From Candidatus Iainarchaeum sp. (GTDB lineage Archaea; B1Sed10-29; WALL01): a DNA stretch of 64,000 bases. Location of the stretch: NCBI GenBank assembly GCA_023129115.1, contig JAGMCR010000013.1, positions 26,726-90,725 of the forward strand, given 5' to 3'. This document shows, piece by piece, positions 8,769-16,725 of the stretch. Numbering within the stretch: the first letter of the stretch is position 1; each line of letters opens with the position of its first letter. The translations under genes were made by a program, and so were the position numbers. A model generated the notes under the pieces. That model saw only the letters and a program-made list of their open reading frames with translations. It did no database searches and was not told the DNA's origin.

Positions 8769-9591
8769 GTGTTCTTGTCACTTCTTTCATCATGAAGGCG
8801 TCTATCGGGGCGTCGTGCGCGTAGTAGTCCCGCATTTCCCTCAGCTCTTTGTCCCTGATGTGGGGGTGCTTTGCCAGGTAATTGAAGAAGGTCAGGTACT
8901 CGTTTTCCGGGGTCACGTGCTTTATCCTGTTCCTGAACATTATGGTTAGGGCGTCCTGGAGAGCGTGTGCCGTTGGGTTTTTGGTCGCGAACTTAATCGC
9001 TGATTCTTTGTCCAGTATCCGTGTTTTCGTTTCTTTGGAGGCGGTTTTGACTTCTACTTTCAGTGATTTTTCTTCCATTTTCTGGTAATCCGAGTTAGGC
9101 ACTACGTTGATGTAGAAGTCAAGCTTCCTGGCCTTCAATAGGCGAAAAGTAACCCGCTTGGCTTTCAGCTTTTTCTCAATCTTTTTGATGTTGTCTTCGA
9201 CAGTCACGAGCTCCACGTTTTTGCCCATGCGGTACTCTGCATAGACAATGGTTGTTATAGGCCTGTTGACCAGGGCCAGGCCTTTTATTTCGTCCAATAG
9301 CTCAATCATGGCATTTGCTATTTCCGGCAGCTCCGCGCGTTCCAATGGCTTCCTGCCCGCTTTCTCTTTTTTGCGGATAACTGCTATTTGCCTATCCGTT
9401 AGTGCTTTCCTGGCTTCTTTGGTTATCTCGGTGTTTGGTGTCACAACAACGGTTTTCAATCTCTTAAACCGCTCAAGTTTTTTGGTTGCCCCGATGCCCA
9501 CGTAATTGTTAAATTTGACACTAGTGATATTGTTAGGGAGTCCTACCAGGTCGTCACTGTTTCGTATGTAGTCCATGCCAAGCCTCATCAA
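8752..9591 (-). CDS. Hypothetical protein of the AbiE islet
   Basis: 279 residues, mixed alpha/beta by eye, no membrane segment or signal peptide. I do not recognise a family. The C-terminal third (ALQDALTIMFRNRI...YLTFFNYLAKHPHIRDKELREMRDYYAHDAP) looks helical. Its stop codon lies inside the second ligase tail, so the present C-terminus was set by the insertion event. It diverges from the AbiEii-like gene across a region rich in repeats and a palindrome. Confidence 0.6.
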   Translation of the reverse strand: MMRLGMDYIRNSDDLVGLPNNITSVKFNNYVGIGATKKLERFKRLKTVVVTPNTEITKEARKALTDRQIAVIRKKEKAGRKPLERAELPEIANAMIELLDEIKGLALVNRPITTIVYAEYRMGKNVELVTVEDNIKKIEKKLKAKRVTFRLLKARKLDFYINVVPNSDYQKMEEKSLKVEVKTASKETKTRILDKESAIKFATKNPTAHALQDALTIMFRNRIKHVTPENEYLTFFNYLAKHPHIRDKELREMRDYYAHDAPIDAFMMKEVTRTPTSSR

Positions 9592-9729
9592 TCATGATGT
9601 ATCACTATGCTCACTAGTATCACGATAGTCACTATTATGCAAATTTGCATATTTATGTATTTTTATAGAAATCCAATTTTATTTGGGTTAGGCACTATAT
9701 TTTTATAGTTGGGTGCCAGGAGTACACCC
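9592..9729. promoter_or_regulatory. Divergent promoter region with palindrome and TAGTGA repeats
   Basis: Between two divergent islet genes. ATGCAAATTTGCAT at 9637-9650 is a perfect 14-base palindrome. On the minus strand TAGTGA-type half sites recur at about 8-10 base steps between 9600 and 9635. TATA-like TATATTTTTATA at 9694-9705 serves the plus-strand gene, which also has AGGAG eight bases before its ATG. GTTAGGCACTA at 9687-9697 is one of four copies of that 11-mer in this islet. The arrangement suggests regulator binding; the regulator is not known. Confidence 0.6.
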
Positions 9730-10665
9730 ATGGCCTACACACGCAAAAAGACGATCAAGGGCCACGAATACGCTTACATGGTCAAGAGCGTGAGGACCCC
9801 CAAAGGGCCGAGGCAGAAGGTAGTGGAGTACTTGGGCGCTGCCCAGAGCGGCGTGCTCGGGGCGGGTCGCCTGGGCGGGGTGAGGTTTGGCACTGGTTTT
9901 TCTGTGCCGGCTGATGAGGTCAGGGCGTTGGCCAGGGAGCAGGGTGCGTCCCTTGGGATGGCTGAAAAGGACTTCATGCTATCTGTTTTCTTGAAGTACT
10001 TGTACCTCGTTCCTGGCTCTGAAGTGCTGGTCTTCAAGGGCGGCACTGCCCTGTCAAAGGTTTACGTCAAGGGCTACCGATTGAGCGAGGACTTGGACTT
10101 CACTGCCATGATAAAGGACAAGAAAGCCGTCAGGGAACTCCTCCGCAGGGCCGCACGCGAGCTGGGGTTTGTCATCAAGCGCGAGAACATGACCTCGCGG
10201 AGTTACACGATACGCTTGGGTTTTGTGGGCATGCTGATGACGCCGAACAGCATCCACATTGACGTTGACTTCACGCGCACGCCAGTGCTGAAGCCCAAGC
10301 ACGTAAAAAAGAAGCTGCCGTACAAGGGGCTTGGGTATGCCACGATGGTTGTGTACGACCTGCGCGAGTTGTTTGCCGAAAAGGTTATGGCCTTATCGCA
10401 TCGTAAGAAGCCAAGGGACTTCTACGATATTTGGTACCTGTTCAAACACAAGCGCTTCAACCGCTCCGAGATAGCCAAAATCGTCAAGGCGAAGGGCCGA
10501 GAGTTTCCGCCCGGGCTTGATGTGCCAGGCATTTTCTCGGGGACTGACGCGGCCAGGCGGCAGTGGAAGAACAGGCTCGTGGAACTCATGCACGATGTGC
10601 CGGACTTTGACGTGGTCTTGGCAGAGCTGCGGCCCAAGCTAGAAGCCCTCGAGAAAGCCAAATAA
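9730..10665 (+). CDS. AbiEii-family nucleotidyltransferase toxin with N-terminal hairpin domain
   Basis: 311 residues. VFKGGTALSKVY...RLSEDLDFT is the nucleotidyltransferase core of AbiEii (GG/S then DxD), and IHIDVDFTR supplies the third acidic position; DLRELFAEKVMAL...RDFYDIWYL is the family's helical motif. AbiEii toxins transfer nucleotides to RNA targets and act in phage defence. The first 50 residues (HEYAYMVKSVRTPKGPRQKVVEYLG) form a hairpin also seen at the N-termini of some transposases, an unusual fusion. The gene converges on its likely antitoxin with a 27-base overlap at the 3' ends. Confidence 0.85.
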   Translation: MAYTRKKTIKGHEYAYMVKSVRTPKGPRQKVVEYLGAAQSGVLGAGRLGGVRFGTGFSVPADEVRALAREQGASLGMAEKDFMLSVFLKYLYLVPGSEVLVFKGGTALSKVYVKGYRLSEDLDFTAMIKDKKAVRELLRRAARELGFVIKRENMTSRSYTIRLGFVGMLMTPNSIHIDVDFTRTPVLKPKHVKKKLPYKGLGYATMVVYDLRELFAEKVMALSHRKKPRDFYDIWYLFKHKRFNRSEIAKIVKAKGREFPPGLDVPGIFSGTDAARRQWKNRLVELMHDVPDFDVVLAELRPKLEALEKAK

Positions 10666-11460
10666 CTGCTTGTCCTCGATGTTCTTGATTACCTTCCACT
10701 TCTTGTCTATGCCCCCCCTTCTTTCGGCAAAGGTGGAGAGGGGGACAGCTGTTGTGTCACGCTTTATGGCTTCGTGGAGGGGCTTCGTGGGCCTGACCCC
10801 CAGCTTGTCCATTACGTAGCCCAGGCGCTTTACCAGTGTCTTGTTGCGCATTTTGAGCGCGTATTCACAGAGCTTCTTGGCGTTGATTTCGCGCCTGGCG
10901 AAGTAGAGGGCCTTGGCGCACTCGGCGACGCCCAGGGAGTACTGTGGCTTGTCAAAGCAGTCCACAACAGTTTTTTCTTTCGACGCCATGTTGATGGCCG
11001 GGCCGCCCTTGAGCTCTACCTCTTCCCAACCAAAAAACTTGTGCTTGGACAGCGTGACGAACTTGTAGTCCACTCCATGGAACCGTGTTATGTCCTTTTT
11101 TTGTTTAGTGGTTGCTACGTAAACCGAAATAGGTATTTGCTCGGTGAATCCCCAGAAGTTCATGGCGCTCACATAGGACACGTAGTAAGGTGAGACCAAG
11201 TTAGGCACTATGAGCCACTGGTGCTCCCACCAACCTTCTTCACCCGCCTTTGTGGGTATGAGCACGTACTTGTCCCGTTCTAGCCTATCGAACCACCCCC
11301 CCTTTGTGAGGCGGTGCATCAAGTCCCTTGCCACGCGCTTCTTGCCACCCACTATTTTTCGCACGTCAGCCATGCTAACGACTGCCTTGCCCTCACGCTC
11401 TAGGCGCGACACTAGCCTAAAGCCCTTTTTGCCCAATGTCTTGCCTTTATTTTTTCTCAT
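10639..11460 (-). CDS. AbiEi-family transcriptional regulator, antitoxin
   Basis: 273 residues. An N-terminal winged helix (VVSMADVRKIVGGKKRVARDLMHRL) is followed by YVLIPTKAG and by the region YVSAMNFWGFTEQIPISVYVAT, the AbiEi pattern. AbiEi represses its operon by binding inverted repeats. Normally abiEi precedes abiEii in one operon; here the two face each other tail to tail, so each has its own promoter. An 8-base inverted repeat lies just upstream of the start. Confidence 0.83.
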   Translation of the reverse strand: MRKNKGKTLGKKGFRLVSRLEREGKAVVSMADVRKIVGGKKRVARDLMHRLTKGGWFDRLERDKYVLIPTKAGEEGWWEHQWLIVPNLVSPYYVSYVSAMNFWGFTEQIPISVYVATTKQKKDITRFHGVDYKFVTLSKHKFFGWEEVELKGGPAINMASKEKTVVDCFDKPQYSLGVAECAKALYFARREINAKKLCEYALKMRNKTLVKRLGYVMDKLGVRPTKPLHEAIKRDTTAVPLSTFAERRGGIDKKWKVIKNIEDKQLFGFLEGF

Positions 11461-11461
11461 T

Positions 11462-11484
11462 ATAATCGCCTATTACGCGATTAT
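11462..11484 (-). promoter_or_regulatory. Inverted-repeat operator of abiEi
   Basis: ATAATCGC and GCGATTAT form a perfect 8-base inverted repeat with a 7-base spacer, directly in front of the abiEi start codon. The minus-strand TATA-like TTATATAG lies just outside it (about 11484-11491), so a protein bound here would cover the transcription start. This fits the known autorepression of AbiEi on inverted repeats. Confidence 0.72.
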
Positions 11485-11588
11485 CTATATAACAAAACAA
11501 GTATAAATACCTTGCTGTGGCACAGCCTAAAAGTAGCCCACACCCAAAAAAAGTGTTGACGCAGGGTTGGTGGGGGGCTATCCCATCA

Positions 11589-11665
11589 GTTAGGCACTAC
11601 ATTTTATTGGAATGCCCTCGGTATAAAAAGCGTCCACTCTACGGCTTGCCGAGAAAAAAATAATT
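11589..11665. other. Orphan promoter-like relic resembling the islet's other end
   Basis: Positions 11617-11660 match 8609-8650 over about 40 bases with scattered changes (shared core ACGGC-TGCCGAGAAAAAA and a reversed TTTTTATAC box). At 8609 this is the promoter of the DUF4258-like gene; here no gene follows on the minus strand for more than 100 bases. GTTAGGCACTA at 11589-11599 is another copy of the islet 11-mer. I read it as a promoter left behind when a cassette was lost. Confidence 0.5.
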
Positions 11666-11673
11666 AGCCTGGG

Positions 11674-12561
11674 CTACACTGCTTTGGTAGCCCAGTTGAT
11701 TATGTTCCTGAACAGGTCTTCCTGGTTCAGTTCAATCGGGTTGTACGCGAGGTAGACAATGCGGCCGCCCGTGGCCCCGGCGTCGTACGCGATGAATCCC
11801 GCGGTGCTCTGGCCCTTGCCGCTCCCGTCCGTCCACTCAATCCAAGCGACTTTGTTGCTTGCGTACGGCTCGTTCACCAGCGTCACGCCACTGAAGGACG
11901 CGTAGTTTGCAATATTGATTTTGAAGGGTGCAGTTATGCCGGCGCGTGTGAGAATTTGGTGCTTGTACTGCGTCGGCACGAACTGGACATCGCTCATGTC
12001 GCTCGGCAGCACAGTCACTGCGCCGATGGTGTTGCAGTTAGTGAAGGACGGGCACGCGGGCTCGAACTTGACTATCTTGGCCATGTCGTCCACGGCCCAC
12101 CCAAACGTGTACTCGCTTATGGAGCCGTCCGTGTTCATCTGGTTCAGGCCAGCGCCACGCACAATGATTAGCGCGCCGCCCGAGTTGACGTAGTCCGTGA
12201 TTTCGTTTCTTGCCTCGGTCGTCAGTGCCGTGCTGTCGCCGTAGAGAATCACGAGGTCGTAGTCATTGCTTGTTATCGCGCCCGCACGGATGTGCTGCTG
12301 CACGTTGTTGTCAATCACCGGCGTTATCTTGGTCACGCGGCTGCTTATGTCGGTGCCAAAAGTCTTGGCGGCGTCGTAGTCACTGGGGTTTGTGATGATG
12401 AGGGTCTGGACGCTCTCGCCCGCACAGAGGAAGCTCAGGAAGGAGGGGCATATCCCCATGAACTGGGTGGCGACCACCACCAGCACCAAGGCGACCAACA
12501 CTATTGGTATGGCCATCTCGGCGAACTGCTTTTGTCCTCCTCCGCGCGGATAGAACGCCAT
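11674..12561 (-). CDS. Membrane-anchored type 1 glutamine amidotransferase-like protein
   Basis: 295 residues: a short basic N-terminus, one membrane helix (residues 15-35), then an extracytoplasmic domain. LIITNPSDYDAAKTFG, DLVILYGDS, GGALIIVRGAG and a final GGRIVYLAYNPIEL...LFRNIINW follow the GATase1/ThuA-like fold, but no catalytic Cys-His pair is evident. The fold end is shared by the next two upstream genes, so it is one of three local paralogues. AGGTGA seven bases before the ATG serves as ribosome-binding site. Confidence 0.65.
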   Translation of the reverse strand: MAFYPRGGGQKQFAEMAIPIVLVALVLVVVATQFMGICPSFLSFLCAGESVQTLIITNPSDYDAAKTFGTDISSRVTKITPVIDNNVQQHIRAGAITSNDYDLVILYGDSTALTTEARNEITDYVNSGGALIIVRGAGLNQMNTDGSISEYTFGWAVDDMAKIVKFEPACPSFTNCNTIGAVTVLPSDMSDVQFVPTQYKHQILTRAGITAPFKINIANYASFSGVTLVNEPYASNKVAWIEWTDGSGKGQSTAGFIAYDAGATGGRIVYLAYNPIELNQEDLFRNIINWATKAV

Positions 12562-12573
12562 TTCTTTTTCACC

Positions 12574-13449
12574 TCACGCACTCTGGTACCCGGTGGCCCC
12601 GATGATGTAGGCAATCGTGTTGATGACGATGCCTTCCTCGACGTTCATGTCGATGTTCTCGGTCGTCGGGTTAAAGCTCATCCACACGACGCTTCCGCCT
12701 GCCACGTCGCCCATCTCGGCAACGCCGGGGTAGACGTCCCCGGTCTGGCCGGCCTTGACCTCTGCGCCGGACGGGAATCCGCCGATGTAGAGGATGTGCG
12801 AAGCCGTCACCGGGATGTTGGCCACGTTGATGCTGCCGTTGCCCGCGGTGAGGGGTGTGGCTGTGTCAACGTTCTTGGCGAGGCCGTTGTCGAACATGCC
12901 CTGCCTGATGTACATGGTTGGCGCGTAGACCTGCTCGTAGACCCCGGAGCAGTCGCCCAGCGGGCAGCTGACGGGCATGACGCTCGAGAGCTCTGCCCAC
13001 CGGCCGTTGGCCTGGGTGCCGCCCGTGCCAATCACGAGCATATTGCCTCCGCCGGCCACCCAGTTCTTGAGGATGACCTGCATTGACGGGGTCAGGTCGG
13101 TCGCGGTAAGCATAACGACGTCGTAGCCCTGGCTGTCGAGCCAGTCCGCAGAGCTGATTTTGTTGTACTGCGCGTCCGTCATTACTTCAACGTTCAGCGG
13201 GTTACCGAACACTTGCAGTGCCAGGTTCCCAGAGAGGTGCGCCCTCCAGTCGTTGGCCTCGCTGGCAGACTCTCCGATAATCAGCACGTTGACTGCAGAG
13301 CCGCCAAAGAGGTCGCCGAGAATTGGAACCCCGCGGACGAGGCTCGGGTTGAGAGCAATTACCCCTATAATAAGTAATAGAATAATCAAGACGGGAATAG
13401 CCGCCTCGAATTGTCGCTTGAATCCCTGTTCGTAATACTGTTGTGGCAT
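12574..13449 (-). CDS. Membrane-anchored type 1 glutamine amidotransferase-like protein, paralogue 2
   Basis: 291 residues with one N-terminal membrane helix (about 17-38) and an outer domain: VNVLIIGESASEAND, YDVVMLTATDL, GGGNMLVIGTG and the closing GGSVVWMSFNPTTENID. Two cysteines in CPLGDC could form a disulfide outside the cell. A strong AGGAGG site stands before the ATG. It is separated by 12 bases from paralogue 1 and probably co-transcribed with it. Function unknown; a cell-envelope role is likely. Confidence 0.65.
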   Translation of the reverse strand: MPQQYYEQGFKRQFEAAIPVLIILLLIIGVIALNPSLVRGVPILGDLFGGSAVNVLIIGESASEANDWRAHLSGNLALQVFGNPLNVEVMTDAQYNKISSADWLDSQGYDVVMLTATDLTPSMQVILKNWVAGGGNMLVIGTGGTQANGRWAELSSVMPVSCPLGDCSGVYEQVYAPTMYIRQGMFDNGLAKNVDTATPLTAGNGSINVANIPVTASHILYIGGFPSGAEVKAGQTGDVYPGVAEMGDVAGGSVVWMSFNPTTENIDMNVEEGIVINTIAYIIGATGYQSA

Positions 13450-13570
13450 ATGCCGCTCCTCCTGTTGAACACCATTATTCAGCCCCGCCTTTTAAAGCTT
13501 TCGCAGCCCCGGCACAGCTGCATAATTAGTTGACATAATCCCTTTTAAGCCTTTGCATAAATTGTCCCTA

Positions 13571-13679
13571 GTGGGGGACGAACAAAACGCAGTTGGTTAC
13601 TCGGCCCCTATGGCAAGCAAACTGGACTAGGGGGATGCCAATTGGCACCCCCCTTAGGCCGGCTCGAGTCCCCCACTCA
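13571..13679. repeat. Structured repeat with outer and inner inverted repeats
   Basis: The outer arms GTGGGGGAC and GTCCCCCAC are perfect 9-base complements about 107 bases apart. Inside lie CCCCTA/TAGGGG and the palindrome at 13630-13653 (arms GGGGGATGCC and GGCACCCCCC), which recurs in slightly different form near 18182 and 38573. A CCTTTTAAGCC box 25-30 bases upstream could start a transcript at the left arm. It may be a small structured RNA or a miniature mobile repeat; I could not fold it as a tRNA. The rest of 13450-13570 holds only the upstream region of the preceding gene. Confidence 0.4.
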
Positions 13680-13715
13680 GTAGAGCATGAACTCAATCAA
13701 GTTCTTCACGAACAC
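13677..13715 (-). pseudogene. Second copy of the 3' end of the downstream-anchored amidotransferase-like gene
   Basis: Read on the minus strand it encodes VFVKNLIEFMLY-stop, identical to the C-terminus of the gene ending at 13792. The DNA differs at five positions in twelve codons (CTG/TTG, GAA/GAG, TTT/TTC, CTG/CTC, TAT/TAC), all silent. There is no gene attached in front of it, only a 76-base stem-loop spacer between it and the true gene end. Confidence 0.88.
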
Positions 13716-13791
13716 AGCTTAAACTCAGCCCAAACCTGAGCTGGCGAGGTGGACTAAGGCGGCATCAGCAGATGCCGCGAATAGGCCTGCC
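13716..13791 (-). repeat. Stem-loop spacer shared with the tRNA-Arg locus
   Basis: On the minus strand it contains a hairpin (GCGGCATC/GATGCCGC) and then CACCTCGCCAGCTCAGG followed by GGGCTGAGTTT, whose CTCAG/CTGAG arms close a 7-base loop. Closely similar sequence, again placed directly before a duplicated gene end, occurs at about 42003-42062 and in shorter form at about 42090-42142. It is therefore an interspersed repeat associated with gene-end duplications. Confidence 0.7.
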
Positions 13792-15786
13792 TCAATACAG
13801 CATAAATTCAATCAGGTTCTTCACGAACACTTCGTCTGTCTCTGGCGGGAACGCGTAATAGACGACCACGCCCCTGCCGAAGATGTGGCTCGCGAACTTC
13901 GGGTCCTTCACCGTAATCCCCGGCCACGTGTTCGCGTTCCGGTACGCCGGCGTCACGTGCAGCTGCACCACCTCGTGCGAGTTGACGTCGTTCGTCTCCA
14001 CCAGCACGAACGGGACAGGCAAGTCATTTTTCTTCAAGTCCTTCGCGCGCGTCACCCCTTGCACCAATGGGTGCTTGACGTCCGCTACCTGCATCACCGC
14101 CAGTGCCTCGCTCTCCGTCGCCGGGTCGAGCCGCACTTCCTGCGCAGCCTCAATCGCCGCTGCCGCCGAGTTCATTCCCTCGGCAAACCCATCGCCGCAC
14201 TTGAGCGACATGTCCCTGAGCCCGCGCGCAAGCGCCGCCCATTCGCTGCCCTGCGCAGTGCGGATGAAGTCCACCGCACCGTTCTCGTCCACAAGCGGCG
14301 ACGAATAAGCAATCAGCGTGTTCAATTCCTCGATGTGCCCGGTCTCCGCCGAAATGGCCTCGGCCACGTTCCCGACCTCATCCTCCTCGCACGAATTGTA
14401 CTCGTTAGCGTCACTCCGCAGCTTTGCCGCAGCGGCCTCGATGTCGGAGACCCTCGACCCCAGCAGCGAAATGTGGGAGTCATAGTTCGACTTCACGACC
14501 GCGTCTTCTTCACTCGCCCTCAGCGACTCAAGCGACGACTTCGCGCCCGCGACTTTCGTGGCAATGCCCTCAATCGCGGTTATCTCCATGCTTGTGGGCA
14601 CGCCATCAGGGATAACAACGGCCTCAATATCGTCGATGTACCCCTCCATCTTCGTTGCGGCAGAACTCACCGCGCTGGACGACTCGCCCCTCGCGTCCTT
14701 CTGCTGCGCCAGCGACTTCAGCGTCGTCACCACGCCGCCCAAATCAGTCTTGGCGCCGCTCTTCTCGTTCTCCAGGCCCGCGAGGCCCGCGTTAACGGCG
14801 GCAAGCGCCGCCGTGGGGCTGCACCCGCCCTCGCCGCCGAGCGCGTTGTGGCACACGACAAACCCTGCGTGCGCGCTCGCCAGGCCTTCCATGACAGTGT
14901 CAATCCCCGCGTAGTACCTGTCGAACTCTGCCACGGCATAATCGTCCGCCACGAAGCCGACGCCGAGCACGCTCTTGCCGAAGTCAATCCCGCCCTCGGT
15001 GCCCTCGGCAGTGATTTTTTCGTACTCGCCCCTTGCCCACGGGTTCGCCGTGGTCCTGAAGCCTTGCTCGTTGTCCCACCTGAAGTAAATGTCCTGGTAG
15101 CTCCCGCCCTCGCACGGGTAGCCCTTTGTGCCGCTCACGCCAAGCGTCCCGTCGAACGCGTCCGCGCAGATGCCCTCGATGTGCTCGAGCGCGCCGGCGA
15201 TTAGCGCTTCCTTTTTGATTGCGAACGCCTCGCTCGCCATGGCGTCGGACGGCGTGCTTACCTCGCTTTCCTTGACGCAGATTTCTTCTTCGTATTCCTG
15301 GATGCGCTTGCCGCCCTCGTCGCGCCACTCGGCGGTGTACTCCATGGTCCTGCACGTTTGGTCGCTCGACGAGCCGATTGTCCCGGCGTCTCCGACCCAG
15401 ACCAGTCTCCCCATGTCCTCGAACAAGTAGTTGTAGAACACCTTGAGCTTTTCCGTCGGTATTTCGCGCGCGTGCTCAACGATAATCAGTGAATAGTCCT
15501 GGATATTGCCCTTGGACACTTGGTCGACGCGCAGCTTCTGCACGGGCAGCTGGTACTGCGTCTCAATCATTCGTGCGAGCGTGTCGGGCGAGCCCATTCC
15601 CTCGTCGCCCCTGATAATCAGTATGGTCGGCTTCCCGAGCACGGAATAATAAATGTCGCAGTATCCCTGGCCGAGCGACGAGCAACCCACGAGCCCGGTC
15701 TTGGTCGCGACAATAAGCAGCGCGAAGACCAGCACTCCAATAGCAATCAAGTGGGGCAGGTTCTTCTGCAGGTCTTGGGACGCCAT
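13792..15786 (-). CDS. Large membrane-anchored amidotransferase-like surface protein
   Basis: 664 residues. One N-terminal membrane helix (about 10-28), then a GATase1-like half (PTILIIRGDEGMGS, YSLIIVEHAREI, GRLVWVGDAG) that is interrupted by about 400 residues of charged helical sequence with predicted coiled coils and several cysteines, and closed by GVVVYYAFPPETDEVFVKNLIEFMLY. The split fold with a helical insert is unusual. A TATA-like ATATAAATACT about 27 bases upstream indicates a leaderless transcript. Its last codons are repeated at 13677-13715. Confidence 0.65.
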   Translation of the reverse strand: MASQDLQKNLPHLIAIGVLVFALLIVATKTGLVGCSSLGQGYCDIYYSVLGKPTILIIRGDEGMGSPDTLARMIETQYQLPVQKLRVDQVSKGNIQDYSLIIVEHAREIPTEKLKVFYNYLFEDMGRLVWVGDAGTIGSSSDQTCRTMEYTAEWRDEGGKRIQEYEEEICVKESEVSTPSDAMASEAFAIKKEALIAGALEHIEGICADAFDGTLGVSGTKGYPCEGGSYQDIYFRWDNEQGFRTTANPWARGEYEKITAEGTEGGIDFGKSVLGVGFVADDYAVAEFDRYYAGIDTVMEGLASAHAGFVVCHNALGGEGGCSPTAALAAVNAGLAGLENEKSGAKTDLGGVVTTLKSLAQQKDARGESSSAVSSAATKMEGYIDDIEAVVIPDGVPTSMEITAIEGIATKVAGAKSSLESLRASEEDAVVKSNYDSHISLLGSRVSDIEAAAAKLRSDANEYNSCEEDEVGNVAEAISAETGHIEELNTLIAYSSPLVDENGAVDFIRTAQGSEWAALARGLRDMSLKCGDGFAEGMNSAAAAIEAAQEVRLDPATESEALAVMQVADVKHPLVQGVTRAKDLKKNDLPVPFVLVETNDVNSHEVVQLHVTPAYRNANTWPGITVKDPKFASHIFGRGVVVYYAFPPETDEVFVKNLIEFMLY

Positions 15787-15811
15787 AGCAAAAGATTAGG
15801 GCGGCGAGTAT

Positions 15812-15919
15812 TTATATGTTTATCACGGTGCCCAGCCAGCCAAAAAGCCCAAGCCCAATAACCACTGCCATGCCGATAAACATTCCAGTAGCCATCAAAA
15901 GCTGCCTTCCACATCTCAT
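15812..15919 (-). CDS. Small single-span membrane protein (35 residues)
   Basis: ATG to TAA with a basic start (MRCGRQLL) and one hydrophobic helix rich in glycine (TGMFIGMAVVIGLGLFGWLG). CATTAAAAGCC on the minus strand lies about 25 bases upstream as a TATA-like box. Its stop falls inside the promoter of the next gene. There is no homologue I recognise, so the evidence is promoter position plus a clean membrane helix. Confidence 0.45.
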   Translation of the reverse strand: MRCGRQLLMATGMFIGMAVVIGLGLFGWLGTVINI

Positions 15920-15957
15920 GCCAAAAGAAACAGCGCCCCGGCTTTTAATGCTTTTCC

Positions 15958-16725
15958 TCAAAGCGTGAACTTCGTGAGGATGTGCTTTTCCTTGGCCTGG
16001 ACCACTGCCTCTACCTCAATGTATTTCCCCAATCCGGACAATGCAATCCTCGGCCGCAGCAATTGGTCGAGCTGGAACACGCCCGCCGAGTTGTTCATCT
16101 TCACCAGAATCTTGACCGGCTTCTTCGTGCCCTTTTTTATACTAACATCATCAATGGCCTGCGCCGATACAGCATGAATGTCTTTCTTCCCCATGTCAAA
16201 CGGAATCCGGCTCCGCCCCTTGCTCATGTCCGTCGCGTCCGCGACGCGCACGACCCCAGCCTCGACGGTGAACGGCGCCAATTCCTTGCTGTAATGCGGC
16301 AGCGCGTGCAGTATCTCGGACTGCATCACGACCTGCTCCTCGACAGAATAGCCGCCCAGTAATTCCGGCAATAGCTGCGGCGCCAGAATGATGCTGAACA
16401 ATTCGTGGTTGTGCCGGTGCACGGTCATCCCGATGTCGTGCAGCGAGGCCGCCAAAACAACAACGACTTCTGCGTCATCAACCGTCATCTTATGGTTCTT
16501 CACAATACTCGGCTTCACGCCCCCTGCGACGAGCAGGCGCAGCATCTGCAGCGCGGCGTTCGCCACAATCTGTATGTGCACGGGCCCGTGGTCGTTGTAG
16601 CCAAGCCGGTCAATCGAGTTGACGTTCGAGCACTTCCACATCGCGGCGAGCCGCTTGCTCGCGCGGACTTTCTTGACCACCGACCCCAGTTTTTTGTTCC
16701 CCTTCACGGGAATGTTGAACCTCAT
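15958..16725 (-). CDS. HD-domain phosphohydrolase
   Basis: 255 residues starting MRFNIPVKG at the ATG that overlaps the upstream stop as ATGA. The HD metal site is spread over YNDHGPVHIQIV, ASLHDIGMTVHRHNHE and RVADATDMSKGR, the pattern of archaeal HD hydrolases related to the RNase Y/metal-dependent phosphohydrolase group. The C-terminal 80 residues are beta-rich. It is co-transcribed with a sugar nucleotidyltransferase; the substrate is unknown. Confidence 0.82.
   Translation of the reverse strand: MRFNIPVKGNKKLGSVVKKVRASKRLAAMWKCSNVNSIDRLGYNDHGPVHIQIVANAALQMLRLLVAGGVKPSIVKNHKMTVDDAEVVVVLAASLHDIGMTVHRHNHELFSIILAPQLLPELLGGYSVEEQVVMQSEILHALPHYSKELAPFTVEAGVVRVADATDMSKGRSRIPFDMGKKDIHAVSAQAIDDVSIKKGTKKPVKILVKMNNSAGVFQLDQLLRPRIALSGLGKYIEVEAVVQAKEKHILTKFTL

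Noticed and set aside
9730..9880. An insertion-sequence transposase fragment
   Set aside because: The N-terminal hairpin is like that of some transposases, but the rest of the protein is a complete AbiEii nucleotidyltransferase and there are no terminal inverted repeats.
13571..13679. A tRNA or selenocysteine tRNA gene
   Set aside because: The outer stem and a CTCGAGT loop are suggestive, but no D stem and T stem can be formed on either strand.
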